Source: Pseudomonadota bacterium (GTDB lineage: Bacteria > Desulfobacterota > JADFVX01). Taken from it: a DNA stretch of 19,157 nt. The notes beneath the pieces are model-generated. The model searched no databases. It was given only the letters and a program-made list of their open reading frames with translations, and was not told the DNA's origin. Of this stretch, positions 12,729 through 19,157 are shown in pieces; position 1 is the stretch's first letter, and the number at the start of each line of letters is the position of its first letter. The position numbers and the translations under genes were made by a program. The DNA lies in assembly GCA_015222755.1 (NCBI GenBank), contig JADFVX010000122.1:1-19157 (forward strand), given 5' to 3'.

Positions 12729-13718
12729 CTGAAGCCTCTACAAGATAAACACGGCAGACTTATAACCTACATGCGAATATCGGTAACGGACAGGTGCAAC
12801 ATGCGTTGTACCTACTGCGTGCCGAAGGAGGGTTTTAACTCCCTGCCTCATGAGGACATCCTTTCCTACGAGGAGATATTGAGGGTCGTCACCCTCGCCA
12901 GCGAGGTGGGCGTAAACAAGTTCAGGATAACCGGCGGAGAGCCGCTTGTCCGGCGCGGCGTTATAGATCTTACTTCCAAGATCAACGCCATCGATGGCGT
13001 TGAGACGACCTTTACCACAAACGGCCTGCTACTTGAGGATATGGCGGAGGAGCTTAAGTCTGCCGGCGTGAGGAGGCTCAATATCAGCCTTGACTCACTA
13101 AACCCCAAGCGCTTTGCTGATATCACAAGGATAGATAAGCTCGACAAGGTCTTAAGGGGTATTGAAAAGGCCCATAGTCTCGGATTTACCCCCCTGAAGC
13201 TCAACATCGTAATCATGAAGGGCGTTAATGATGACGAGATAGAAGAATTTGTAAACCTCACAAAAAATAGAAACTACCACGTTCGCTTTATAGAGTTCAT
13301 GCCCATGAAGGCAAACGGCTGGGACAGGTCGAAGTTTATTGCGGCAGATGAGGTAGAGACAATGGTGGAAAAGCTTTTCAATATCCTTCCTGACAGCTCT
13401 GATCCCAAGGGCTCGCCATCACGCAACTACACCATAGACGGGCACCTCGGCAAGATAGGCTTTATCTCTCCCGTATCGAGACACTTCTGCGATTCCTGCA
13501 ATCGCATCCGTCTCACCTCGGATGGCCACATCCGCTCCTGCCTGCTCCGCAAGGGAGAGATCGATATGCGTCCTGCCTTGAGAGGAGGGGCCGGTGATGA
13601 CGAGGTACGTGAGCTGATAAGGGAGGCTGTTTTGCTGAAGCCTTCCGGTCATGAGATGGACAATGTCAATCTGGATAGTCACGACACCCACCGTTCTATG
13701 ACGCAGATCGGCGGGTAG
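12729..13718 (+). CDS. moaA: GTP 3',8-cyclase MoaA, probable CTG start
   Basis: MoaA is the radical SAM enzyme that rearranges GTP in the first step of molybdopterin synthesis. The N-terminal cluster motif is C23-N-M-R-C27-T-Y-C30. The C-terminal cluster that binds GTP uses C254, C257 and C271 (HFCDSCNRIRLTSDGHIRSC), and the protein ends in the functional GG. The first ATG (12771) would begin in the middle of the family's N-terminal motif. The open frame upstream encodes DKHGRLITY, matching the usual D-x-x-G-R-x-I-x-Y before LRISVTDRCN. In that stretch (12714-12770) there is no ATG, GTG or TTG, but there is a CTG at 12729, 8 nt after GGGAG. I take this as the start (329 residues). If wrong, the product is 315 residues from 12771. 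Confidence 0.93.
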   Translation: MKPLQDKHGRLITYMRISVTDRCNMRCTYCVPKEGFNSLPHEDILSYEEILRVVTLASEVGVNKFRITGGEPLVRRGVIDLTSKINAIDGVETTFTTNGLLLEDMAEELKSAGVRRLNISLDSLNPKRFADITRIDKLDKVLRGIEKAHSLGFTPLKLNIVIMKGVNDDEIEEFVNLTKNRNYHVRFIEFMPMKANGWDRSKFIAADEVETMVEKLFNILPDSSDPKGSPSRNYTIDGHLGKIGFISPVSRHFCDSCNRIRLTSDGHIRSCLLRKGEIDMRPALRGGAGDDEVRELIREAVLLKPSGHEMDNVNLDSHDTHRSMTQIGG

Positions 13719-13877
13719 TTCTTTTTTCCTGTAATCCTTAAAATTAATAGACTTCGACTAGAAAGCAGTAAGTTTTCAGCGAATACTATGAAAATTGCAA
13801 GCGAGTCTTCTGCCTTATATTATTGAAAATGATTGCAAAATGTCAGTAAATATCTACTCCGTAATGGGGAACTGAAA

Positions 13878-15230
13878 TTATTTGGCAGGCAATGTAAAGC
13901 CAACCGATGTTCCACTGCCTTCCTTGCTCTCTATGAAAAAAGTTCCCCCCATTGATGTGACAAGGTGTTTAACTATGGCAAGCCCGAGGCCTGTCCCTCC
14001 CAGCTCCCTTGATCTTGCATGGTCGACCCTGTAGAACCTTTCACCCAGCCTGTGCAGACTTTTTTCAGGAATACCGATGCCTGTATCGGAGACCAATACT
14101 TCCAGCATATTTTTGACTTTATCAGCAGAAATCGTCACGGAGCCCTTCTCGGTAAATTTAAGGGCATTATCCACAAGGTTAAGAAGTACCTGTTCAAGTC
14201 TGTCCCTATCGGCCTTTACAATCACGCCTTTGCTTATATTCAGCTTTAATTTCAGGCCCTTCTTATTAGCTTTTTGTGTCAGTGTGGAGATTACGAAACT
14301 TGCTGGATCGAGCAAGTCAATCGCTTGTATATCAAACTTGATCCTTCCAAGCTCTATATTTGAAAGTGTGAGGAGGTCGTCAACGAGCCTTGAAAGTCTT
14401 TCCGAATTCTTCTTAATAGTATCTGCAAATTTAAGGGCATTTTCCTTGTCATCAATACCCCCTTCCACCAAGGTCTCCGCAAAACCCCGGATGGAGGTAA
14501 GAGGGGTCTTTAGTTCATGGGAAAGGTTCACCACAAAATCCTTTCTCATCACCTCAAGTTGTTTAAGTTGAGTGACATCGTGAAGCACTATGACAGAACC
14601 AGACATTTTCATGTTTCGTATCAGCGGAGAAATAGTCACATGTTGAATCATCTTTTCGGGTCCTGAAATTGTAAGCTCTCCATTTATAGTGCTCCAATTT
14701 CCACTACTCTTTTCAAGCAAACTCAAAAAATCAGGATCTCTCGATATATCAGAAACTCTTTTCCCAGTAAGCGCACTAGCGAATATCGTATTTGCCCTTT
14801 TGTTGGCAAGGCTTATATCCCCTTTGCTGTCGATCACGATAACCCCTTCGCCCATACTGGAAAGAACAGCATCCCCTTTCTCTTTTTCTTCTCCAAGTCT
14901 CCCGGTAAAGTCCCTCACCTCCTCTGACATCCGGACAAAAGCGGTTTCAAGCTTTCCGATCTCATCGTTTGATAAAGAAATAAGCGACCGGTCAAAATTA
15001 CCATGACCAACCCTTTCCGTCATGGCAATCATATTTTTCAGTCGCCTTTTGAGTTTGCCGGAAAATATCAGAGCTGGTATAGCTGCTATTGTAAGAGAGA
15101 AAATCACAACTAAGCCAAGGGAGAGGAAGGTGCCGGGAAAGAGTTTGTTTGCAACGATGAATGTTGTAATAGAAAGGATTATTGCAAGGACATATGAGAC
15201 AAAAAATCTGGCGGCAAGGTTCCCGGTCAA
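13878..15230 (-). CDS. phoR: PhoR-type sensor histidine kinase
   Basis: This 450-residue kinase is the partner of PhoB directly upstream. Two membrane helices (about 9-30 and 36-57) are joined by only a few residues, so there is no periplasmic sensor domain. It probably reads phosphate status through the Pst transporter and PhoU, as in the E. coli system. HAMP follows at about 58-108 and PAS at about 118-225. The HisKA phospho-acceptor is H238 in NLSHELKTPLTSIRG. The ATPase domain has an N-box at N355 (NLVDNALKF), DTGIGIP (382-388) and GGTGLGL (411-417). The start is a TTG whose bases overlap the phoB stop (TTGA), with a GGGGA purine stretch upstream inside phoB. The 159-nt gap to convergent moaA shows no clear terminator. 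Confidence 0.92.
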   Translation of the reverse strand: MTGNLAARFFVSYVLAIILSITTFIVANKLFPGTFLSLGLVVIFSLTIAAIPALIFSGKLKRRLKNMIAMTERVGHGNFDRSLISLSNDEIGKLETAFVRMSEEVRDFTGRLGEEKEKGDAVLSSMGEGVIVIDSKGDISLANKRANTIFASALTGKRVSDISRDPDFLSLLEKSSGNWSTINGELTISGPEKMIQHVTISPLIRNMKMSGSVIVLHDVTQLKQLEVMRKDFVVNLSHELKTPLTSIRGFAETLVEGGIDDKENALKFADTIKKNSERLSRLVDDLLTLSNIELGRIKFDIQAIDLLDPASFVISTLTQKANKKGLKLKLNISKGVIVKADRDRLEQVLLNLVDNALKFTEKGSVTISADKVKNMLEVLVSDTGIGIPEKSLHRLGERFYRVDHARSRELGGTGLGLAIVKHLVTSMGGTFFIESKEGSGTSVGFTLPAK

Positions 15231-15925
15231 AAGTCTTCCCCTTTTTTATCAGGAGAGAAGCGGTATCCAACCCCCCTGACAGTCTTGATGAGGGCCCCCT
15301 CCGGTTCGATTTTCTCTCTCAAGCGGCGGACGTGAACATCAACGGTCCTTGGTTCAACGTAGGCATCATCCCCCCACACTCTGTCCAGAAGCTGGTCCCT
15401 GCTGTAGACTCTGTCCAGGTGAGTAACAAAGAATTTGAGCAGTCTGAATTCCAGGGGGCTCAGCGTGACCTTTTTATCCTTTACATTGACCTCATGCGTT
15501 GACATGTCAATACTTAGAGAACCAAAAGAATAACTATCTTTTGTTGCCCCCTCACTTTTTGCGCGTCTCAGCAAGGCCTTAAGCCTTGCGACAATCTCTC
15601 TTACACTGAAGGGCTTAGTTACATAGTCATCGGCACCCATTTCAAGGCCTATGACCTTGTCAAGCTCTTCACCCTTTGCGGTAAGCATTAGTATGGGGAT
15701 GGCTGCCGTCTTCGGGTCACTCCTCAAAATTCTGCAAAGTGCAAGGCCGTCAATTTCAGGAAGCATAAGGTCGAGTATGATCAAGTCCGGATTTGAGCTA
15801 TCCACTAATTCTTTCCCTTTAAGGCCATCCTTGGCGGTGAGAATAGAATAACCTTCTCTTTTAAGGTTGTAAGAGAGGAGGTCGAGGATATCCTGCTCAT
15901 CATCTATGATTAAGATTTTTGACAT
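15227..15925 (-). CDS. phoB: Phosphate regulon response regulator PhoB
   Basis: This 232-residue OmpR-family transcription factor has a receiver at 1-120, with acidic pair D8-D9, phospho-acceptor D52 in LDLMLPEIDG, T82 and K104, and a winged-helix DNA-binding domain at about 130-228 (LSPLEFRLL, then the RVYSRDQLLDRVWG and RTVDVHVRRLREKIEP helices). Together with the TTGA-overlapping phoR and the nearby phoU and pstB, it is almost certainly the phosphate-limitation regulator. Upstream of its ATG there is no convincing Shine-Dalgarno sequence. The left inverted-repeat arm of the GxxExxY cassette ends only 6 nt before the start codon, so the cassette probably supplies the present 5' leader. Confidence 0.94.
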   Translation of the reverse strand: MSKILIIDDEQDILDLLSYNLKREGYSILTAKDGLKGKELVDSSNPDLIILDLMLPEIDGLALCRILRSDPKTAAIPILMLTAKGEELDKVIGLEMGADDYVTKPFSVREIVARLKALLRRAKSEGATKDSYSFGSLSIDMSTHEVNVKDKKVTLSPLEFRLLKFFVTHLDRVYSRDQLLDRVWGDDAYVEPRTVDVHVRRLREKIEPEGALIKTVRGVGYRFSPDKKGEDF

Positions 15926-15931
15926 ATTTTG

Positions 15932-15961
15932 TCTCGCAAAGGCGCAAAGATCGCTAAATTT
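15932..15961. repeat. Left inverted-repeat arm of the GxxExxY cassette
   Basis: It begins TCTCGCAAAGGCGCAAAG and continues ATCGCTAAATTT. It pairs with 16451-16480 with three mismatches and ends 6 nt from the phoB ATG. It contains CGCAAAG at 15935 and 15943. Confidence 0.85.
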
Positions 15962-16069
15962 AAGAACAAAGAATAATAATTTAGACAGCTCTTCGCTATA
16001 TATTTAAAAAATCTGCGTCCTTGGCGGCTTGGGGAGAAATGATCCTCTCAAGTTTTTGTATCGTCAAGA

Positions 16070-16447
16070 TCAAAGATTATTTACTATCCGCGTAATGCCG
16101 TCTTTAATAAGGTTCTCATTAAAATTAACCAGCAACCCCAGCTTATGTCCGGATAGTTTAAGATAAGTTAAAAGCTGTTTCTTATGAACAGGCAAGACTT
16201 TCTCAACAGACTTCAATTCAACAATTACTTTATCTTCAATAATGATATCTGCCCTGAACCCGGCATCCAGCCTAATAGCTTCATATATTACAGGCACTTC
16301 CACCTGCCTTCGACACTCAAGATTAAACTTATTTAACTCATAAAACAATACTTCCTCATAAACGGACTCTAACAAGCCGGGACCTAATGCTTTATGAAGC
16401 TTGAAACAGCAATCAACAATAATTCTGGATAACTCATTTTCAGTCAT
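16070..16447 (-). CDS. GxxExxY family protein (PD-(D/E)XK nuclease-like fold)
   Basis: This 125-residue protein carries the family signature G24-L-L-E27-S-V-Y30 near the N-terminus. It also has a PD-(D/E)XK-like core: D67 in FRADIII and E77-L-K79 in VIVELKS. These are the expected metal-binding and catalytic positions of that nuclease superfamily, but whether the family cuts DNA or RNA is not established to my knowledge. The start codon lies 3 nt from the right inverted-repeat arm, with no recognisable Shine-Dalgarno sequence, so the gene's leader is the repeat itself. It is AT-richer than its neighbours and unrelated in function to the pho genes around it, which supports acquisition as a cassette. 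Confidence 0.85.
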   Translation of the reverse strand: MTENELSRIIVDCCFKLHKALGPGLLESVYEEVLFYELNKFNLECRRQVEVPVIYEAIRLDAGFRADIIIEDKVIVELKSVEKVLPVHKKQLLTYLKLSGHKLGLLVNFNENLIKDGITRIVNNL

Positions 16448-16450
16448 AGT

Positions 16451-16480
16451 AAACTTTGCGACCTTTGCGCCTTTGCGAGA
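16451..16480. repeat. Right inverted-repeat arm with three CTTTGCG units
   Basis: CTTTGCG occurs at 16454-16460, 16463-16469 and 16471-16477. The arm is the inverted partner of 15932-15961. It sits between the GxxExxY start codon and the end of phoU, whose stop codon is only 9 nt away. Confidence 0.85.
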
Positions 16481-16489
16481 GGCTAAAAA

Positions 16490-17167
16490 CTACTCATCGA
16501 GCGCCATGTGGCGTATCACCTTACCTTTTACCATAAAGATTACCAATTCTGCAATGTTAGTCGCATGATCGCCGATCCTTTCCAGGTATTTGGATATAAA
16601 TAGCACCTTCATCGCCCTCGATATGGTTTGTGGATCTTCACTCATAAAAGTGAGGAGCTCCCTGAATATCTGGGCATTCAGATTGTCAACAAAATCATCG
16701 TCGGCCAGTATCTTTGACGCAAGTTTCACATCTCCATTAACAAATGCGTCCAGGCTGCCTTTAAGCATCTTCTGTGACGCTTCTGCCATCCTCGGCAGGT
16801 CGATAAATGCTTTAAGTGGCGGTTCCCTGTTGAGTTCTACCGCCCTCTCAGAAATGTTCACCGCTTCATCCCCCACCCTTTCCAGGTCGGTAATGATCTT
16901 CATAGCCGTTGTGATGAGGCGAAGATCTGAGGCCGCCGGCTGTCTTGTTGCAAGCACCTTGAGACAGAGTTCATCTATCTCCACCTCAAGACCGTTGATG
17001 ACATGGTCCCTCTGTATGATTTTCTCGGCAAGCGGGCTGTCCCTTTCAGTCAGCGCCTTTATGGCGTCGGCGATCTGGCTCTCGACAATTCCGCCAAGCC
17101 TTATAACCTTTTCCTTGATCTGTTTCAGTTCTTCTTCAAACTGTTTGACAATATGAGTATTTGGCAT
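16490..17167 (-). CDS. phoU: Phosphate signalling regulator PhoU
   Basis: PhoU is a peripheral membrane protein that links the Pst transporter to PhoR and keeps the regulon off when phosphate is plentiful. The 225-residue protein has the expected two similar three-helix bundles (about 1-110 and 115-220). Each carries the metal-binding E/DxxxD-type motif near its last helix: VGDEAVNIS and IGDHATNIAE. The start is the ATG at 17167 with AAGGAG 5 nt upstream; an in-frame GTG at 17173 overlaps that site. It follows arsC by about 40 nt in the same direction. Downstream, the GxxExxY cassette separates it from phoB. Confidence 0.94.
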   Translation of the reverse strand: MPNTHIVKQFEEELKQIKEKVIRLGGIVESQIADAIKALTERDSPLAEKIIQRDHVINGLEVEIDELCLKVLATRQPAASDLRLITTAMKIITDLERVGDEAVNISERAVELNREPPLKAFIDLPRMAEASQKMLKGSLDAFVNGDVKLASKILADDDFVDNLNAQIFRELLTFMSEDPQTISRAMKVLFISKYLERIGDHATNIAELVIFMVKGKVIRHMALDE

Positions 17168-17206
17168 AATCACTCCTTATTATAGAATAGCTACAGTTCC
17201 CGGTTG

Positions 17207-17605
17207 TTAAATTTTTGACAACAGTCTCTTTAGTTTCGATTCTATCAGGTCCCGAACCTTTCCAAACTCTTCCGGTTCCATATGTTTCGGATCCGGTATT
17301 CCCCAGTCGTCACGCTTTTTAGCCCTGACCATTGGACACTCATCTCCGCATCCCATGGTTATGGCGTAGTCATATTCCAAGGCAGGTATCTCATCCAAGC
17401 CCAGAGACTGATGTGCTGAGAGGTCATATCCAATCTCCCCCATAGATGCAATCGCTTTAGGGTTGACCACACCGGAGGGACTTGAGCCAGCGCTGAAGCT
17501 CAGAACATCCCTGCCACCATGAATATTTGCAAAGGCCTCTGCCATCTGGCTTCTACATGAGTTCTCCACGCAGACAAAAAGGATCTTCTTCTTTTCAGAG
17601 CTCAT
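17207..17605 (-). CDS. arsC: Arsenate reductase ArsC, LMW-phosphatase (thioredoxin-type) family
   Basis: This 132-residue cytoplasmic enzyme probably reduces arsenate to arsenite. The P-loop C12-V-E-N-S-C17-R-S is at the N-terminus. A second cysteine pair, C86 and C90 (GCGDECPM), can form the relay disulfide, followed by the catalytic Asp in WGIPDP (D105). The redox pair is closer together (four residues) than in the S. aureus type (C82/C89), as I recall for some archaeal and proteobacterial members. A low-molecular-weight protein-tyrosine phosphatase would normally lack that second pair. The ATG overlaps the aquaporin stop by 4 nt, so the two are coupled, and both sit inside the phosphate operon. 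No ArsR gene is visible, so control may come from the phosphate regulon. Confidence 0.88.
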   Translation of the reverse strand: MSSEKKKILFVCVENSCRSQMAEAFANIHGGRDVLSFSAGSSPSGVVNPKAIASMGEIGYDLSAHQSLGLDEIPALEYDYAITMGCGDECPMVRAKKRDDWGIPDPKHMEPEEFGKVRDLIESKLKRLLSKI

Positions 17606-18279
17606 AGGCAGCCCGCTTTTTCCATATCAGAGCAACACCCTTCCTCTTTAATGCAACGGCATCCAGGAACTGCAATGATAGCCCCGATAACAGGTGCTGC
17701 CAGGTAGATCCAGAGGCTATCCAGATGGCCCGAAACCAGCGCCGGTGCGAGAGATCTGGCCGGGTTCATAGATGCACCTGATACGGGGCCGGCAAAGAGC
17801 GCCTCCAAAGCGACAACGGCACCGATTGCAGAGCCGGCCATGATTCCCTTCTCTTTTGCACCCGTTGCCACATTCAGGATAACAAACATAAGGAAGAAGG
17901 TAAGAATAATTTCCATTACAAAAGATTGTCCTTCACTGCCGACAGGGATCGTTGCACCCAGAGTCTCATGGCCGGGAAATAAAAACTTGAGGATTACGCT
18001 CGCTGCAAGGGCCCCTCCCACTTGACTGGCAAGATATGGGAGGACCTGCCTCCCGGGGAAGAGCCGCGCAGCCCAGAAAGCGACTGTTACAGCCGGATTG
18101 AAGTGCGCTCCCGATATATCCCCCACTGCGTATATCATAGACATGATAATCAGCCCGAAAGTCAAGGCGATCCCGACATGGGTCACTAGACCACCCGTTA
18201 CATCATTGACTATGATTGCAGCGGTCCCGGCAAAGACCAGTGCAAAGGTGCCGATAAATTCTGCAACACAGGATCTCAC
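17602..18279 (-). CDS. Aquaporin/aquaglyceroporin, likely arsenite channel, with Cys-rich tail
   Basis: This 225-residue MIP-family channel has six membrane helices and both NPA half-helices: HFNPAVT (about 60-66) and SMNPARS. An AEFIGTFALVF start is typical of the family. Coupling to arsC is like the aqpS-arsC arrangement described in Sinorhizobium meliloti, where arsenite made by ArsC leaves passively through the channel; I infer the same here. The last 20 residues hold five cysteines (C207, C209, C215, C216, C224), an unusual hydrophilic tail that could bind arsenite or a metal. The start is a GTG directly after the pstB stop TAA, with GGGAGG inside pstB. A general water or glycerol role cannot be excluded. 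Confidence 0.87.
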   Translation of the reverse strand: MRSCVAEFIGTFALVFAGTAAIIVNDVTGGLVTHVGIALTFGLIIMSMIYAVGDISGAHFNPAVTVAFWAARLFPGRQVLPYLASQVGGALAASVILKFLFPGHETLGATIPVGSEGQSFVMEIILTFFLMFVILNVATGAKEKGIMAGSAIGAVVALEALFAGPVSGASMNPARSLAPALVSGHLDSLWIYLAAPVIGAIIAVPGCRCIKEEGCCSDMEKAGCL

Positions 18280-19089
18280 TTATCCGAACCTCCCAGTAAT
18301 GTAATCTTCCGTCAGTTTATGACCCGGCATTGTAAATATTTTTTCCGTCTCATCGCATTCTATCAGTTTGCCGAGATGAAAAAAAGCGGTGCGTTTGGAG
18401 ACGCGGGCCGCCTGCTGCATGGAATGGGTGACTATAACAATGGAATATTGACTCCCCAATTCGTGGATAAGCTCCTCGATCCGTGCAGTGGCGATCGGGT
18501 CAAGGGCGGAGCACGGCTCATCCATCAGGATAATATTGGGCTGAACGGCAATTGCGCGGGCTATACACAACCTCTGCTGCTGTCCTCCGGAAAGTGCCGT
18601 GCCGATATGATTCAGATTGTCCTTCACCTCTTTCCATAGCCCCGCCTTCTCAAGGCTGCTCTGCACAATCTCGTCCAGCTCATCCTTGGTCCGGGCTATC
18701 CCATGGATTTTCGGCCCGTAAGCGACGTTATTATATATAGATTTAGGGAATGGATTCGGTTTCTGAAAGACCATCCCAACCCTTGCGCGAAGTTCTACGG
18801 TATCGACGCCTGGATGATAGATCTCCTCGCCGTCAATAGTGACGCTCCCCCTGGTTGAGCATATGGGGATCGTATCGTTCATCCTGTTTATCGCCCTTAT
18901 GAAGGTAGATTTGCCGCAGCCGGAAGGGCCTATGAAGGCCGTCACCTCATTTGAACCGATATCGACGCTTACCTTCTTGATCGCCTGTTTCTCAGCGTAG
19001 AATATATCCACATCCCGGCACTTGATCTTCGCCTCGCCATCCTTAAGAAATGGTTTGCCTGTCGTTTCCGTTGATTCACTTTCGGGCAT
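18280..19089 (-). CDS. pstB: Phosphate ABC transporter ATPase PstB
   Basis: PstB is the ATPase of the high-affinity phosphate importer PstSCAB. The 269-residue protein shows Walker A GPSGCGKST (54-62), the Q-loop region VFQKPNPFPKSIYNNVAYG, signature LSGGQQQRLCIARA, Walker B IILMDEPCSALDP and the H-loop VTHS. NPFPKSIYNNV and PCSALDP are typical of PstB. An extra 20 or so polar residues precede the ABC core. AAGGAG lies about 8 nt before the ATG. It is the first complete gene of the minus-strand block; pstA and the remainder of the transporter presumably lie beyond the right edge. Confidence 0.97.
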   Translation of the reverse strand: MPESESTETTGKPFLKDGEAKIKCRDVDIFYAEKQAIKKVSVDIGSNEVTAFIGPSGCGKSTFIRAINRMNDTIPICSTRGSVTIDGEEIYHPGVDTVELRARVGMVFQKPNPFPKSIYNNVAYGPKIHGIARTKDELDEIVQSSLEKAGLWKEVKDNLNHIGTALSGGQQQRLCIARAIAVQPNIILMDEPCSALDPIATARIEELIHELGSQYSIVIVTHSMQQAARVSKRTAFFHLGKLIECDETEKIFTMPGHKLTEDYITGRFG

Positions 19090-19117
19090 TATTAAAACTC
19101 CTTAAATTCTCATTTGG

Positions 19118-19157
19118 CCCCCTCTCCCCTAGCGGGAGAGGGTTGGGGTGAGGGGGA
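19118..19157. repeat. REP-like GC-rich palindrome
   Basis: CCCTCTCCC (19120-19128) pairs with GGGAGAGGG (19134-19142) around CTAGC, followed by TTGGGGTGAGGGGGA up to the window edge. It resembles a dispersed intergenic repeat seen in many bacterial chromosomes (recalled, not searched). It lies just upstream of pstB, and the window ends inside it. Confidence 0.6.

Larger units (their letters stand above)
15932..16480. mobile_element. GxxExxY cassette bounded by CTTTGCG inverted repeats
   Basis: A 549-bp block between phoU and phoB has 30-bp inverted ends (15932-15961 and 16451-16480) identical at 27 positions, including an uninterrupted 18-bp outer part (TCTCGCAAAGGCGCAAAG). Inside is one gene for a GxxExxY protein. 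The ends are built from CTTTGCG heptamers: three at the right end (16454, 16463, 16471) and two intact plus one degenerate at the left. A third related stretch, TGCGTCCTTGGCGGCTTGG, is at 16013-16031. No transposase is present, so if it moves it must do so in trans or by recombination. I infer a small insertion into an ancestral phoU-phoB intergenic region. Calling it mobile is tentative. Confidence 0.55.

Noticed and set aside
13719..13877. Terminator or small RNA between moaA and phoR
   Set aside because: The gap is AT-rich and has only short imperfect inverted matches; no stem with a T-run on either strand.
15932..16480. CRISPR-like array from the repeated CTTTGCG heptamers
   Set aside because: Units are 7 bp with 1-2 bp gaps, arranged as inverted ends around a gene; no regular spacers.
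17207..17605. Protein-tyrosine phosphatase (LMW-PTP) rather than arsenate reductase
   Set aside because: The fold is shared, but the second redox cysteine pair C86/C90 and pairing with an aquaporin favour ArsC.

Overview
The window reads as ordinary chromosome of a Gram-negative bacterium. The supporting signs are a meso-diaminopimelate pathway gene, a lipoprotein-type signal peptide, a two-membrane-helix transducer and PhoR/PhoB. Mid-range GC, many GTG/TTG starts, a DUF4388 (PATAN) domain fused to chemotaxis modules and CCG-type Fe-S proteins fit a Desulfobacterota, Nitrospirota or similar lineage. That assignment is an inference and weak. I see no rRNA, tRNA, CRISPR array, transposase or phage module.

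Layout. (1) 1-85: the tail of something upstream, closed by an intrinsic terminator. (2) 146-2566 (+): a tight three-gene unit with a RodZ-like HTH protein that has no membrane anchor, an unrecognised multi-pass membrane protein with a helical domain, and a VWA-domain lipoprotein. (3) 2660-4095 (-): engB-dapF. (4) 4240-11060 (+): a five-gene chemosensory operon of DUF4388-REC-CheB-like fusion, CheA, CheY-like, CheW-like and a membrane receptor. (5) 11057-12307 (-): a GlcF-like Fe-S/CCG protein converging on the receptor gene. (6) 12525-13718 (+): a stand-alone ScdA_N/RIC-type protein followed by moaA. (7) 13878-19089 (-): a phosphate block, transcribed pstB, aquaporin, arsC, phoU, [GxxExxY insertion], phoB, phoR. 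A REP-like palindrome lies at the right edge.

How the parts work together. The chemosensory operon looks complete for signalling (receptor, CheW, CheA, receiver) but oddly built. Its CheB-like domain lacks the catalytic histidine, no CheR is present, the receptor tip is strongly divergent, the CheA dimerisation domain is about 25 residues short, and the CheA linker carries two copies of a helical module I do not recognise. It is probably an alternative, methylation-independent pathway rather than standard flagellar chemotaxis. In the phosphate block, arsenate reductase and an aquaporin with a cysteine-rich tail sit between pstB and phoU, so arsenate that enters through Pst could be reduced and released as arsenite. 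Between phoU and phoB lies a GxxExxY (PD-(D/E)XK-like) gene framed by 30-bp inverted repeats built of CTTTGCG units. This is the clearest sign of a small mobile or repeat-associated cassette in the window.
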